Assembly (NCBI GenBank): GCA_963717695.1
Contig: CAVQWR010000006.1
Coordinates: forward strand, 1 to 64,000
Origin: CAIWHR01 sp963717695
GTDB taxonomy: Bacteria; Pseudomonadota; Gammaproteobacteria; Burkholderiales; Casimicrobiaceae
Direction: 5' to 3'
Length of the DNA: 64,000 bases
Part shown: piece by piece, positions 8,876 through 17,930 of the stretch
How the letters are laid out: each line of letters begins with the position of its first letter
Position numbering within the stretch: position 1 is the stretch's first letter
The notes under the pieces: generated by a model
The model's database searches: none
What the model was told of the DNA's origin: nothing
The model's input: the letters and a program-made list of their open reading frames with translations, nothing else
Position numbers and translations under genes: made by a program

Positions 8876-9669
8876 TCAGCCGGCGGCCGCCACCGCTCGC
8901 GCGGCGAGCACCGGAATGAGGTGCGCGCGATATTCGGGGGATGCGTGCAGATCGCCGGAAAGGCCGCTGGAGTCGATCTTCACGGCCTTCGCGGCATCCG
9001 CGGTGAAGCTCTTTCCAAGGGCGTCCTCGAGCGCCTTCGCCCGGAACACCGCCGGCGCCGCGCCCGTCACGGCAACGCGCACCCCTGTGCCCGATTGCGC
9101 GACGAAGACGCCGGTCAGCGCGAAGCGCGACGCCGGATTCGGAAACTTGCAGTACGCGGCCTTCTTCGGGACCGGAAAGGACACTGCGACGATGATCTCG
9201 TCGGTCCGCGAGTGCCGTTTCGTACATGCCCTTGAAGAAGTCGTCGGCGGCGATCTTGCGCTTGTTCGTCTGCACGGTGGCATTGAGCGCCAGCACTGCC
9301 GCCGGCCAATCGGCGGCAGGATCGTTGTTGGCGAGCGCTCCGCCGAGCGTGCCCATGTTGCGCACCTGCCGGTCGCCGATGCCCTGGGCCACGCTTGCGA
9401 GCACGGGGATCGCCGCTTTCACGGCCGCCGACGCCGCGATTTCCGCGTGCCGCGTCATCGCGCCGATGACGAGCGCGTCGCCCTCCTTGCGGATGCCCTT
9501 CAATTCCGGCGATGCCCGAGAGGTCGACGAGCGTACCGGGCTGCGAAAGGCGCAGCTTCATCGCGCCGACGAGGGACTGGCCGCCGGCGAGCGCCTTGCC
9601 GCCGGATTTCGCGAGCGCCGCCGCGGCGTCCGCAACGGTCTTCGCGCGAGTCAGTTCGAATGGATACAT
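8876..9669 (-). CDS. coxM: CoxM-like FAD-binding medium subunit (two frameshifts)
   Basis: Medium subunit of a molybdenum hydroxylase; it passes electrons from the Fe-S subunit to FAD. It starts MYPFELTRAKTV and has the FAD-binding motifs ALAGGQSLVGAMKLR and MGTLGGALANNDPAADW, then the CO-dehydrogenase FAD C-terminal domain (PASRFALTGVFVAQ, VAVTGAAP, SSGLSGDLHASPEYR). Frame switches near 9510 and 9205 both resolve by removing one base. Length ~263 residues, a little short of the usual 270-290. It starts 10 bp after coxL, with GGGAG upstream. Confidence 0.83.
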
Positions 9670-9679
9670 GACTGCTCCC

Positions 9680-12050
9680 TCACGCTTTCCGTGCCGACTG
9701 GATCGCCTGCCATACGCGATGCGGCGATGCCGGCATGTCGAGGTACTTGACGCCGACTGCGGCGAGCGCGTCGTGGACCGCGTTCATCATCGCCGCCGGC
9801 GCGCCGATCGCGCCCGCTTCGCCGCAGCCCTTCGCACCCAGCGGATTGTGCGTGCACGGCGTGACCTTGGTGCCGACCTTGAACGACGGCACGTCGTCGG
9901 CGCGCGGCATCGCGTAGTCCATGTAGCTGCCGGTCAGGAGCTGTCCGCTCTCGGCATCGTAGACGCAGGCCTCGAGCAGCGCCTGGCCGATGCCCTGGGT
10001 CAAGCCCGCCGTGCACCTGTCCCTCGACGATCATCGGGTTGACGATGTTGCCGAAGTCGTCGCACGCGGTGAACGCGACAACCTCCACGACGCCCGTATC
10101 CGGGTCGATCTCGACCTCGCAGATGTGCGTGCCCGCCGGGAACGTGAAGTTCGTCGGGTCGTAGAACGCCATCTCGTTGAGACCGGGCTCGAGCTTGTCG
10201 AGCGGGTAGTTGTGCGGAACGTACGCGGCGAGCGCGATCTCCCCGAACGCCTTGCTGCGATCGGTGCCCGCCACCGTGAACTTGCCGTCCTTGAATTCGA
10301 TGTCGGCTTCCGCGGCTTCGAGCAGATGCGCGGCGATCTTCCTGCCCTTGTCGACGATCTTGTCGAGCGCCTTGACGATTGCCGTCCCGCCGACCGCCAG
10401 CGAGCGCGAGCCGTACGTGCCCATGCCGAACAGGACGCGACCGGTGTCGCCGTGGACGATGTCGACGTTGTCGACCGACATGCCGAGCCGCGCGGCGACG
10501 ACCTGCGCGAACGTCGTCTCGTGGCCCTGACCGTGGCTGTGCGAGCCCGTGAACACCGTGACGCTGCCCGTCGGATGCACGCGCACTTCGCCCGCCTCGA
10601 AGAGGCCCGCGCGCGCGCCGAGCGCACCGGCGACGTTCGACGGCGCGAGGCCGCAGGCTTCGATGTATGCCGCGTAGCCGATACCGCGCAGCTTGCCACG
10701 CTTCGCCGCCTCCGCCTTGCGCGCTGCGAATCCCGCGACGTCGGCCATCTTCTTCGCCTCGTCCATCGTCGCGTCGTAGCCGCCCGTGTCGTAGACCAGC
10801 GCGACGGGGGTCTGGTGCGGAAAGCTGCGGATGAAGTTGCGCCGCCGGATCTCGTCCTGCGCGATGCCGAGGTCCACGCCCGCCTGGTAGGCGAGGCGCT
10901 CGACGACGTAGGTCGCCTCCGGCCGCCCGGCGCCGCGATACGCGTCGACCGGCGCCGTGTTCGTGAACGACGCCGTCACCTCGCAGTAGATCGCCGGCGT
11001 CGTGTACTGGCCCGCGAGCAGCGTCGCATAGAGGATCGTCGGGATGCACGATGCGAAGGTCGACAGGTACGCGCCCATCGCCGCCGTCGTGTGCACGCGC
11101 ATCGCGAGGAACTTGCCGTCCTTGTCCAGCGCGAGCTCCGCGTGCGTCACGTGATCGCGGCCATGCGCATCGGAGAGGAAGCTTTCGCTGCGCTCTGCCG
11201 CCCACTTGATCGGGCGATTGACGCGCTTCGACGCCCAGACCATCGCGGTCTCTTCCGGGTAGAGGTAGATCTTGGAGCCGAAGCCTCCGCCGACGTCGGG
11301 CGCGATCACGCGCACCTTGTGCTCCGGGAGCCCCAGCACGAACGCCGTCATCAGCAGGCGCTCGACGTGGGGGTTCTGGCTCGTCACGTAGAGCGTGTAG
11401 CTGTCGTCGGCGCGGCTGAACGACGCGACCGCGGCGCGCGGCTCGATCGCGTTCGGGATGAGACGGTTGTTGACGATGTCGAGCTTCGAGACGTGCGCCG
11501 CCTTCGCGAACGCCGCGTCGACCGCCGCCTTGTCGCCCAGCGCCCAGGTGTAGCACTTGTTGCCCGGTGCGCCGTCGTGGATCTGCGGTGCGCCCGGCTT
11601 CAGCGCGTCGACGCAGTTGACGACCGCCGGCAGCACGTCGTAGTCGACGTCGATCAGCTCGGCCGCGTCCTTCGCGTGATTCGGCGTCTCGGCGATGACG
11701 ATGGCGAGTGCGTCGCCGACGTAGCGGACCTTGCCCTGCGCCAGCACCGGGTGCGGCGGCTCGTTCATCGGCTTGCCGTCGGTGCCGGTGATGAGCCATC
11801 CGCACGGCAGGCCGTTGACGCCCTCGAGGTCGGCGCCGGTGAAGATCGCGACCACGCCCGGCGCGGCCTTCGCCTTCGCGGTGTCGATGCTGCGGATCTT
11901 CGCATGCGCGTGCGGCGAGCGCAGGAAATACGCATGCACGTGGTTCGGCGGATTGACGTCGTCGGTGTATTGCCCGGACCCCGTCAGGAAACGGTAGTCC
12001 TCCTTGCGGCGCACGGATGCGCCGAGCACGCCCTGGTCGCTGGCACCCAT
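9680..12050 (-). CDS. coxL: Form II CoxL-like molybdopterin hydroxylase large subunit (one frameshift)
   Basis: Catalytic subunit of an aerobic CO-dehydrogenase-family enzyme holding the molybdopterin cytosine dinucleotide centre; ~789 residues after correction. The active-site loop reads AYRGAGR at residues 370-376, the form II signature; true form I CO dehydrogenases have AYXCSFR with a copper-binding Cys. Other conserved features are DVGGGFGSK (252-260), GSHSHGQGHETTFAQ and the C-terminal GCGEAGAIG with the catalytic Glu. One frame switch near 10010 is repaired by removing one base (GQVHGG-LTQGIGQ). The start has AGGAG 8 bases upstream. Whether it oxidises CO or another substrate cannot be read from the sequence. 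Confidence 0.85.
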
Positions 12051-12059
12051 CGCGCTCTC

Positions 12060-12534
12060 CTATTTGCCCATGGCGGCGGCGCCCTGCTGCACCGCCTTCA
12101 CGATGTTGTGATACCCGGTGCAGCGGCAGAGATTGCCCGAGAGCTCCTCGCGGATCGTCTGCTCGTTCGCCTTGGGATGCCGTTCGACGAGGTCGATCGC
12201 GCGAGAGCACCATGCCGGGCGTGCAGAAGCCGCATTGCAGTCCGTGACACTCCTTGAACGCGGCCTGCATCGGGTGCAGCGTGCCGTCCGCCGCGGCGAG
12301 TCCTTCGATGGTCGTGACGTTTGCGCCCTGCGCCTGCGCGGCGAGAATCGTGCACGACTTCACCGCATTGCCGTCGACGTGAACGGTGCACGCGCCGCAC
12401 TGGCCCGTGTCGCAGCCGACGTGCGTGCCGGTCAATCCCAGCTCGTTGCGCAGAAATTCGACCAGCAGCGTGCGCGGATCGAGCTCGGCGCTCACCGCCT
12501 TGCCATTGACCGTGAGGGAAACGGTAACCGACAT
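12060..12534 (-). CDS. coxS: CoxS-like [2Fe-2S] small subunit (one frameshift)
   Basis: Small iron-sulfur subunit of the hydroxylase. The N-terminal plant-type ferredoxin domain has HVGCDTGQCGACTVHVDG. The C-terminal helical [2Fe-2S] domain has CHGLQCGFCTPGMVLS and, in the corrected frame, LSGNLCRCTGYHNIVKAV. Removing one C near 12205 restores LSAIDLVERHP. The start at 12534 follows AAGGAGGAG; the stop is 10 bp before coxL. It is the first gene of the cluster, so the promoter is probably in 12535-12695, although I see no strong hexamers there. Confidence 0.87.
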
Positions 12535-12695
12535 GACTCCTCCTTCGAAGGGACGCAGCGCCCGGGCATGTGCCTGCCGCGTGGCGGGGGGTTGATCATA
12601 CGTCCGCGCGCAAACCGCGGCAATCCGCAAACGCGGCACCGCAACCGATGTCGCGCTAGAATCGTGGCCGACCACTGCTCGCCAGGCACGTCCCC

Positions 12696-13505
12696 GTGAC
12701 CTCCATGACCACCGATCCCGTCCTCAGCGTCGCCGTCCGGGCCGCCCGCCGCGCCGGGTCGGTGCTCGTCGACGCGGCGCGCGACCTGAAGCGCCTGCCC
12801 GCCCACGCGAAGGCGCACGGCGACATCGGCACCCAGGCGGACAACGAAGCCGAGGACGCCATCGTGGCGACGCTGCGGGCCGCCTTTCCCGAGCACGCGA
12901 TCCTCGGCGAGGAATCCGGCGAGATCCACGGAGCGCGCGAGGGCGGCGGCTTCAAGTGGATCGTCGACCCGATCGACGGCGCCGCCAATTTCGTCCACGG
13001 CTTCCCCTACTACTCGGTGTCGATCGCGCTCGCGCACGGCACCGAGATCACGCACGCGGTCGTGTTCGATCCGGTGCACGACGAGATGTTCACCGCGATC
13101 CGCGGCAAGGGCGCGGCGCTCAACGGCACGCCGATTCATGTCACGACGTGCATGGCGCTCGAGGACGCGCTGGTCGGGACCGTCTTTCCGGATCGCGACA
13201 GCGAGAAGCTGCACGACTTCCTGCCGACGCTGCATGCGCTCCTTCCGCGCTGCGGCGGCATCCGGCGTGCGGGCGCCTGCGCGCTCGACATGGCCTACGT
13301 CGCGGCCGGGCGCCTCGACGGCTTCTGGGTGATGAGTCTCAAGCCCTGGGACGTTGCCGCCGGCGCCCTGCTGGTCAAGGAAGCGGGCGGGCGCGTCGCC
13401 GATTTCGGCGGCGGCCCCGACGTCCTGCGCAGCCGGGAAGTGATTGCCGCCGCGCCGGGCCTCTTCAACGCGCTGCGCGAGCGCATCGCCGCCGCGCGGC
13501 GCTGA
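12696..13505 (+). CDS. Inositol monophosphatase/SuhB-family protein with altered catalytic motif
   Basis: Belongs to the Mg-dependent inositol monophosphatase family (~269 residues). Seen: GTQADNEAED (metal-site Asp region), ILGEESGE (catalytic Glu), WIVDPIDGAANFVHGFP and WDVAAGALLVKEAGG. The usual DP(I/L)DGT(T/S)NF reads DPIDGAANF at 91-99, so the Thr that helps activate the nucleophilic water is Ala; the codons are unambiguous GCC GCC. Activity may be reduced or the substrate different. It starts with GTG at 12696 or ATG at 12705. It is divergent from coxS, and a possible -10 TAGAAT lies at 12657-12662 without a clear -35. Confidence 0.85.
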   Translation: MTSMTTDPVLSVAVRAARRAGSVLVDAARDLKRLPAHAKAHGDIGTQADNEAEDAIVATLRAAFPEHAILGEESGEIHGAREGGGFKWIVDPIDGAANFVHGFPYYSVSIALAHGTEITHAVVFDPVHDEMFTAIRGKGAALNGTPIHVTTCMALEDALVGTVFPDRDSEKLHDFLPTLHALLPRCGGIRRAGACALDMAYVAAGRLDGFWVMSLKPWDVAAGALLVKEAGGRVADFGGGPDVLRSREVIAAAPGLFNALRERIAAARR

Positions 13506-13511
13506 CGGACT

Positions 13512-14516
13512 TTACTGCTTCGCGAGCGTCGCCAGCGTGTGCGCGAGCGCCTCGGGAATCTCGATGCCCTCCGCGTGCGCCTGCCGCGCGAGCTCCGTCC
13601 GGCGCGCGCCGGGAATGCGAGTGCCGGCGTCGCCCGCGATTTCGGCGAGCAGCGTCTCGACGCGCGTGAAGTAGGTCGCCCGGCCCGCCAGCGCGGCGGG
13701 ATCGACGACGAGGAACGCCTGGCCGAGTCGCGGCCGGTTGCCTTCATCGACAAAGAACGATGACGCCTCGGACCCGATCGCCGCTCCCGTGAGCGCGCTC
13801 ACCAGCAGCTCGACGACGAGGGCCAGCAGCGCGCCCTTCGCGCCGCCCATCGGCAGCATCGCGCCCGCCATGCCGGCCGCGGGATCGGTGGTCGGACGGC
13901 CGTCGACATCGAGCGCCCAGCCGAGCGGGATCGACCGACCCGCCTTCGCGGCGATCATCAGCTTGCCGCGCGCGACTTCCGACAGCGAAAGGTCGACGAG
14001 GATCGGCGGCGCATCCTTCCTTGGAAACGTGGCCGCGATCGGATTGGTGCCGAACAGCGGACGCCTGCCCCCCGCGGCGGGCATGGCCGCGGGCGAGTTG
14101 CTGAACGCCAGTCCGACCATTCCTGCCGCCGCGACCTCCTCGAGGTGATATGCCGCGACGCCGAAGTGGTGACTGTTGGTGACGCCGGCGAACGCCGCGC
14201 CGCACGAGCCCGCACGCTGAATCGCCTCGTCGACCGCAAGCGCGCAGGCCGGAAACGCGAGCCCGCAGTGTGCATCCACCAGCAGTGCCGCGGCCTTTTG
14301 CGCGACGATCTCCGGTCGCGCGGTGCCGTCGGCGCGCCCGTTCTGCAGATGTCTCGCGTACTGCAGCACCCGCGCGACGCCGTGGGAAGGCAGGCCGCGC
14401 GCATCGGCATAGACCAGCGCTCGCGCGGTGGCCCGCGCCATGTCGTCGTTCGCGCCGGCCCGCGCGAGCGCCTGCAGTGCAAGCGCTTCCAGCGCCTCCG
14501 GCGTGAATCGCGGCAT
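13512..14516 (-). CDS. LDH2-family NAD(P)-dependent 2-hydroxyacid/ketimine dehydrogenase
   Basis: Family of malate, L-lactate, ureidoglycolate, (R)-sulfolactate (ComC) and piperideine-2-carboxylate oxidoreductases; 334 residues, the usual length. Seen: ARGLPSHGVARV (conserved SHGV), TNSHHFGVAAYHLE (catalytic His region), FGTNPIAATFP, ALDVDGRPTTDP and MGGAKGALLALVVELL. Substrate cannot be fixed from sequence. It is the downstream gene of a minus-strand group with a PLP dehydratase and a UxaA/SuyAB-like lyase, which suggests oxidation of a hydroxyacid feeding that pathway. It is convergent with the phosphatase gene, 6 bp apart. Confidence 0.85.
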   Translation of the reverse strand: MPRFTPEALEALALQALARAGANDDMARATARALVYADARGLPSHGVARVLQYARHLQNGRADGTARPEIVAQKAAALLVDAHCGLAFPACALAVDEAIQRAGSCGAAFAGVTNSHHFGVAAYHLEEVAAAGMVGLAFSNSPAAMPAAGGRRPLFGTNPIAATFPRKDAPPILVDLSLSEVARGKLMIAAKAGRSIPLGWALDVDGRPTTDPAAGMAGAMLPMGGAKGALLALVVELLVSALTGAAIGSEASSFFVDEGNRPRLGQAFLVVDPAALAGRATYFTRVETLLAEIAGDAGTRIPGARRTELARQAHAEGIEIPEALAHTLATLAKQ

Positions 14517-14557
14517 TCCGCGTCAGCCGCGGCGAGGCATCGGGGCGACGACGACGC

Positions 14558-15532
14558 TCAGTGCTGCCACGGCAGCCGGTCGAGGTCCACGTTGCCGCCG
14601 GTGAGAATGATGCCGACGTCCGCGCCGGTCACGTCGCAGGTTCGTTCAAGCAGGCACGCGAGCGGCACCGCGGACGACGGCTCGACGACGATCTTCATCC
14701 GCTCCCAGATCATGCGCATCGCGCGCACGATGGCCTCCTCGCTCGCGGTGCCGATGGCGGCGACGTGCGCGCGCAGTGCGGTCAGCGTGCGCGGCGAAAG
14801 CGTCGTGCGCAGACCGTCCGCGATCGTCGTCGCGTTGGGCAAGGGCTCGACGACACCCGAACGGAAGCTTCGTGCCGCGTCGTCGGCATTGACCGGTTCG
14901 GCGCCGAGCACGCGAATGTCGCGGCGGGTCGACGTCGCGGCGATCGCGGTCCCCGACAGGAGCCCGCCGCCGCCCACAGGGGCAATGACGATGTCGAGCC
15001 GCGGCAGGTCGTCAAGGAGCTCCAGCGTCGCCGTGCCCTGCCCCGCGATCACGCGGACGTCGTCGAACGGATGGATGAGCGTAGCACCGGTCTCGCGCTC
15101 GACGTCGGCGCAGCCAGCCTCGCGCGCCGCGACCGTCGCCTTGCACAATCTTATTGTCGCACCGAATCGGCGGACGTTGTCCTGCTTCACCTGCGGCGCG
15201 TTTTCGGGCATCACGACCCAGGACGGGATGCCGCGCCGCGCCGCGGCGTAGGCGAGCGCTGCACCGTGGTTGCCGGACGAATGCGTGACGACACCGCGCC
15301 GGGCGACGTCATCCGGCAGCGAGAAGACGGCGTTGCACGCCCCCCGTGCCTTGAACGCGCCGACCTTCTGGAAGTTCTCGCACTTGAAATGGAGCCGCGC
15401 GCCGACCTCGGCATCGATGGCGCTGCAGCGAAGCACCGGCGTGCGGTGCACGTGGGTCCCGATGCGCGCGGCCGCGGCCCGGATGGCGTCGAGATCGGGC
15501 AGCGCCAGCGAATCGGACATTCGGTCGTTCAT
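14558..15532 (-). CDS. Threonine/serine dehydratase-like PLP enzyme (fold type II)
   Basis: 324 residues, intact. The PLP lysine lies in CENFQKVGAFKARGA (Lys61); the SSGNHGAALAYAA phosphate/substrate loop and the glycine loop PVGGGGLLSG are present, as is a C-terminal GIILTGGNVDL. There is no ACT regulatory domain, so it is unlike biosynthetic IlvA. The FQK.GAFK.RGA form is common in serine racemase and threo-3-hydroxyaspartate ammonia-lyase relatives. It probably deaminates a small hydroxy-amino acid. It lies between the LDH2 gene and the UxaA-like gene on the same strand with short gaps. Confidence 0.85.
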   Translation of the reverse strand: MNDRMSDSLALPDLDAIRAAAARIGTHVHRTPVLRCSAIDAEVGARLHFKCENFQKVGAFKARGACNAVFSLPDDVARRGVVTHSSGNHGAALAYAAARRGIPSWVVMPENAPQVKQDNVRRFGATIRLCKATVAAREAGCADVERETGATLIHPFDDVRVIAGQGTATLELLDDLPRLDIVIAPVGGGGLLSGTAIAATSTRRDIRVLGAEPVNADDAARSFRSGVVEPLPNATTIADGLRTTLSPRTLTALRAHVAAIGTASEEAIVRAMRMIWERMKIVVEPSSAVPLACLLERTCDVTGADVGIILTGGNVDLDRLPWQH

Positions 15533-15562
15533 CGCGGGTTCCTGAGCGCGCTCGCGCCGGCG

Positions 15563-16723
15563 CTACGCACTCTCGTAGAGCCGCGTCAGCACGAATTCCC
15601 GGTGCCCCAGCGCTTCGGCGGCCGTGAGTCGGCCGTTCACCGTGCGGAACATCATGTCAAGCAGCCGGTCGCCGGCGTCGCCCATCGTGATCTCGCGCTG
15701 CAGGAGCCCCGACGTGTCGACGTCGATGTGCTCGCCCATGGTGCGTACGGTGCGTGGATTCGCGCAGATCTTGATCACCGGCAGGATGGGGTTGCCGATC
15801 ACGTTGCCCTGCCCGGTCGGAAAGAAATGGACGACAAAACCCGAGGCGGCGCACAGCGTCACCATTTCGGCGGCGGCCGAAGACGAGTCCATGAACCACA
15901 GGCCCGGCCCGGTGGGCGCCTCCGCCTTGTCCAGCACGCCGTCGATGACGCAGTTCCTGCCGATCTTCTGGATGTTGCCGAGCGCCTTTTCCTCGATCGT
16001 CGTGAGCCCGCCCGCGATGTTGCCCTTGGTCGGCTGCGAATCGGAAAGGTCGCTCGTCTTGTGCCGGTCGATGACGCCCTGGTAGCGGTCGAACATCCGC
16101 ATGAATTCGGCGCGCACCTTGTCGTCGCGGCAGCGGGCGGCGACGATCTGCTCGCCGCCGGTCAGCTCGGTCGTCTCGCCGAACACCAGCGTGGCGCCCG
16201 CGGCGTAGAGCTTGTCGAAGGCATCGCCCACGGTCGGGTTGGCGCCGCAGCCCGACGTCGTGTCCGATTCGCCGCACTTGGTCGACACCCAGAGCTCGTC
16301 GATCCGGCATTCGACGCGCTGCCGCTCGCTCGCCCACTGCACGTAGTCCTTCGCGGCGCGCGATGCCCGCATGACCGTGTCGAGGTCGCCGTGGAGCTCG
16401 ATGCCGAAGCCCACCACCGGCTTGCCGGTCGCCGCGATGCCGTCGACCACCTTCTTCGTCCACTGCTCCTCGATGCCGATGACGACGACGGCGGCCACAT
16501 TCGGATTGGCGCCCGTGCCGATCAGCGTCCTGAAATGGAGGTCGAGGTCCGCGCCGAACTGCAGCCGTCCGTAGGGATGCGGAATCGCCATCGCGCCCTT
16601 GACGTTGTGCGCGACGGCCTCGCAGACCGCGTTCGACAGATCGTCGACCGGCAGGATGATCACATGATTGCGAACGCCGACGCGGCCGTTCTCGCGGCGA
16701 AAACCCTGAAAAGTGGATTGCAT
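15563..16723 (-). CDS. UxaA/SuyB-like lyase large subunit
   Basis: 386 residues matching the large C-terminal domain of altronate/galactarate dehydratases, here as a separate chain as in (2R)-sulfolactate sulfo-lyase SuyB. Seen: FRRENGRVGVRNHVIILPVD, HPYGRLQFGADLDLHFRTL, GTGANPNVAAVVVIG, STKCGESDTTSGCGANP (conserved Cys/Ser metal-site region), FGETTELTGGE and PTGQGNVIGNPILPVIK. I take MQSTFQGFRREN at 16723; an ATG at 16792 would add 23 unrelated residues. Together with the SAF-domain gene upstream it forms a two-subunit hydratase or sulfo-lyase. Sugar-acid dehydration remains a valid alternative. Confidence 0.82.
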   Translation of the reverse strand: MQSTFQGFRRENGRVGVRNHVIILPVDDLSNAVCEAVAHNVKGAMAIPHPYGRLQFGADLDLHFRTLIGTGANPNVAAVVVIGIEEQWTKKVVDGIAATGKPVVGFGIELHGDLDTVMRASRAAKDYVQWASERQRVECRIDELWVSTKCGESDTTSGCGANPTVGDAFDKLYAAGATLVFGETTELTGGEQIVAARCRDDKVRAEFMRMFDRYQGVIDRHKTSDLSDSQPTKGNIAGGLTTIEEKALGNIQKIGRNCVIDGVLDKAEAPTGPGLWFMDSSSAAAEMVTLCAASGFVVHFFPTGQGNVIGNPILPVIKICANPRTVRTMGEHIDVDTSGLLQREITMGDAGDRLLDMMFRTVNGRLTAAEALGHREFVLTRLYESA

Positions 16724-16961
16724 CGGCGATTCCAATATCGGTTTAGATGCTCGCTGGACCTGGTGCCGCACGACGCGATGGACCATCGGCATGGTCGATC
16801 GATTACGCGTTCGTCAGATCTAACGAGGGCTTATGCACAATTGACGATTCGCGGGGCTGCGGGCGGTTAAGCGTCGTGCCGCGGCAGCGCCGCACGACGC
16901 TTCGACAGCTTGCAGGCCCGCGCCACGCGAAACGCGCCCTGCACAAAAGAACAACAACGCC
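16724..16961. other. Gap between the two lyase subunit genes
   Basis: A 238 bp gap lies between two genes that are normally adjacent. I find no open frame with a ribosome site and no clear hairpin-plus-T terminator. An AT-richer patch near 16790-16850 could hold a promoter for the large subunit, but no hexamer pair stands out. Confidence 0.4.
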
Positions 16962-17243
16962 TCACCACCTCTTCGTCTTCAGGTTGTGGACGTGGGCATG
17001 CTCGCCCTTGCGGATCGGCTGCACGACCTTCCCGATGTCGACGCCGTACTTGATGACCGTGTCCCCGACCGCCATGTCGCGCAGCGCGACCTTGTGGCCG
17101 AGCGGGATGTCCTGCACGCACGGCAGCGTGATCGTCCGGTCCTCGTCGAGGATGAGGCCGGTCAGCGTGCCGCCGGCCTTGACGCCTTCGACGACGACGA
17201 CGGCGACGGAATCGTTCGGGTCATGCAGGACGCAGTGGATCAT
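16962..17243 (-). CDS. SAF-domain small subunit, UxaA N-terminal/SuyA-like
   Basis: 93 residues: MIHCVLHDPNDSVAVVVV, LPCVQDIPLGHKVALRDM, GDTVIKYGVDIGKVVQPIRK and GEHAHVHNLKTKRW. This is the SAF domain found at the N-terminus of UxaA and as the separate alpha subunit SuyA. The ...GEH.H.HNL... tail is the family hallmark. The start at 17243 follows GGAGGAG. It should pair with the product of 15563-16723. The split arrangement and both lengths match SuyA/SuyB better than the fused E. coli UxaA. Confidence 0.83.
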   Translation of the reverse strand: MIHCVLHDPNDSVAVVVVEGVKAGGTLTGLILDEDRTITLPCVQDIPLGHKVALRDMAVGDTVIKYGVDIGKVVQPIRKGEHAHVHNLKTKRW

Positions 17244-17350
17244 TGCGATGGGCTCCTCCGGCGCGGCGGACGCACATCGTGCGCACTGCCGCGGCACTTC
17301 GAACGGCGACGACTATAGCATCCGCATTCCGACCCGGTGCTCGCAGGTCG

Positions 17351-17918
17351 TCAGAACGGGAACTCGGCCTGCGCCACCAGCGCGAACGAGCGCCGATGCG
17401 CGGGACACGGTCCGTGCGCCGACAGCGCCGCGAGGTGGGCGGCGGTGCCGTAGCCCTTGTTCTGCGCAAAGCCGTAGAGCGGATACAGGACGTCGAGCTC
17501 CTGCAGCAGCGCGTCGCGCGCGGTCTTGGCGAGAATCGATGCCGCCGAGATGACGGCGACGTCGCGATCGCCCTTGACGATCGCCCGCGCCCGGCACGGC
17601 AGCTTGGGACAGCAGTTGCCGTCGATCAGCGCTTCCTCGGGCACGATGGAAAGCGCGGCCACGGCGCGCTGCATCGCGACCAGCGAGGCGCGCAGGATGT
17701 TGAGGTCGTCGATCTCGGCGACGTCGGCCGACGCGACCGCCCACGCGAGGCGCATTCGCGCGGATTTCGCCGGCGAGACGCTCGCGCGCCGCCGCGGTGA
17801 GGAGCTTGGAGTCGCGCAGGCCCTGGATCGGCCGCGCCGGATCGAGGATCACGGCCGCAGCGAACACGGGGCCGGCCAGCGGTCCGCGCCCCGCTTCGTC
17901 GATGCCGGCGATCAGCAT
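17351..17918 (-). CDS. rnhB: Ribonuclease HII (one frameshift)
   Basis: Cleaves RNA in RNA-DNA hybrids and single ribonucleotides in DNA. N-terminal MLIAGIDEAGRGPLAGPV carries the catalytic DE pair; IDGNCCPKLP and GDRDVAVISAASILAKTARD carry the remaining acidic residues; the C-terminal YGFAQNKGYGTAAHLAAL is typical. The frame switches near 17757; removing one C gives ANALAWAVASADVAEIDDLN. Corrected length ~188 residues, normal. It starts 12 bp after lpxB, as in many proteobacteria. Confidence 0.87.
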
Positions 17919-17930
17919 GTCGCGCTCCCT

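Noticed and set aside
4979..12534. True form I CO dehydrogenase or a xanthine dehydrogenase operon
   Set aside because: The large subunit has AYRGAGR rather than AYXCSFR, and the S-L-M-D-E-G order with a VWA protein and CoxG is of the CO-dehydrogenase family rather than the XdhAB type.
14561..16870. 769-codon plus-strand frame across the dehydratase and lyase genes
   Set aside because: The minus strand carries two intact enzymes with catalytic motifs; the plus frame is an Arg-rich shadow.
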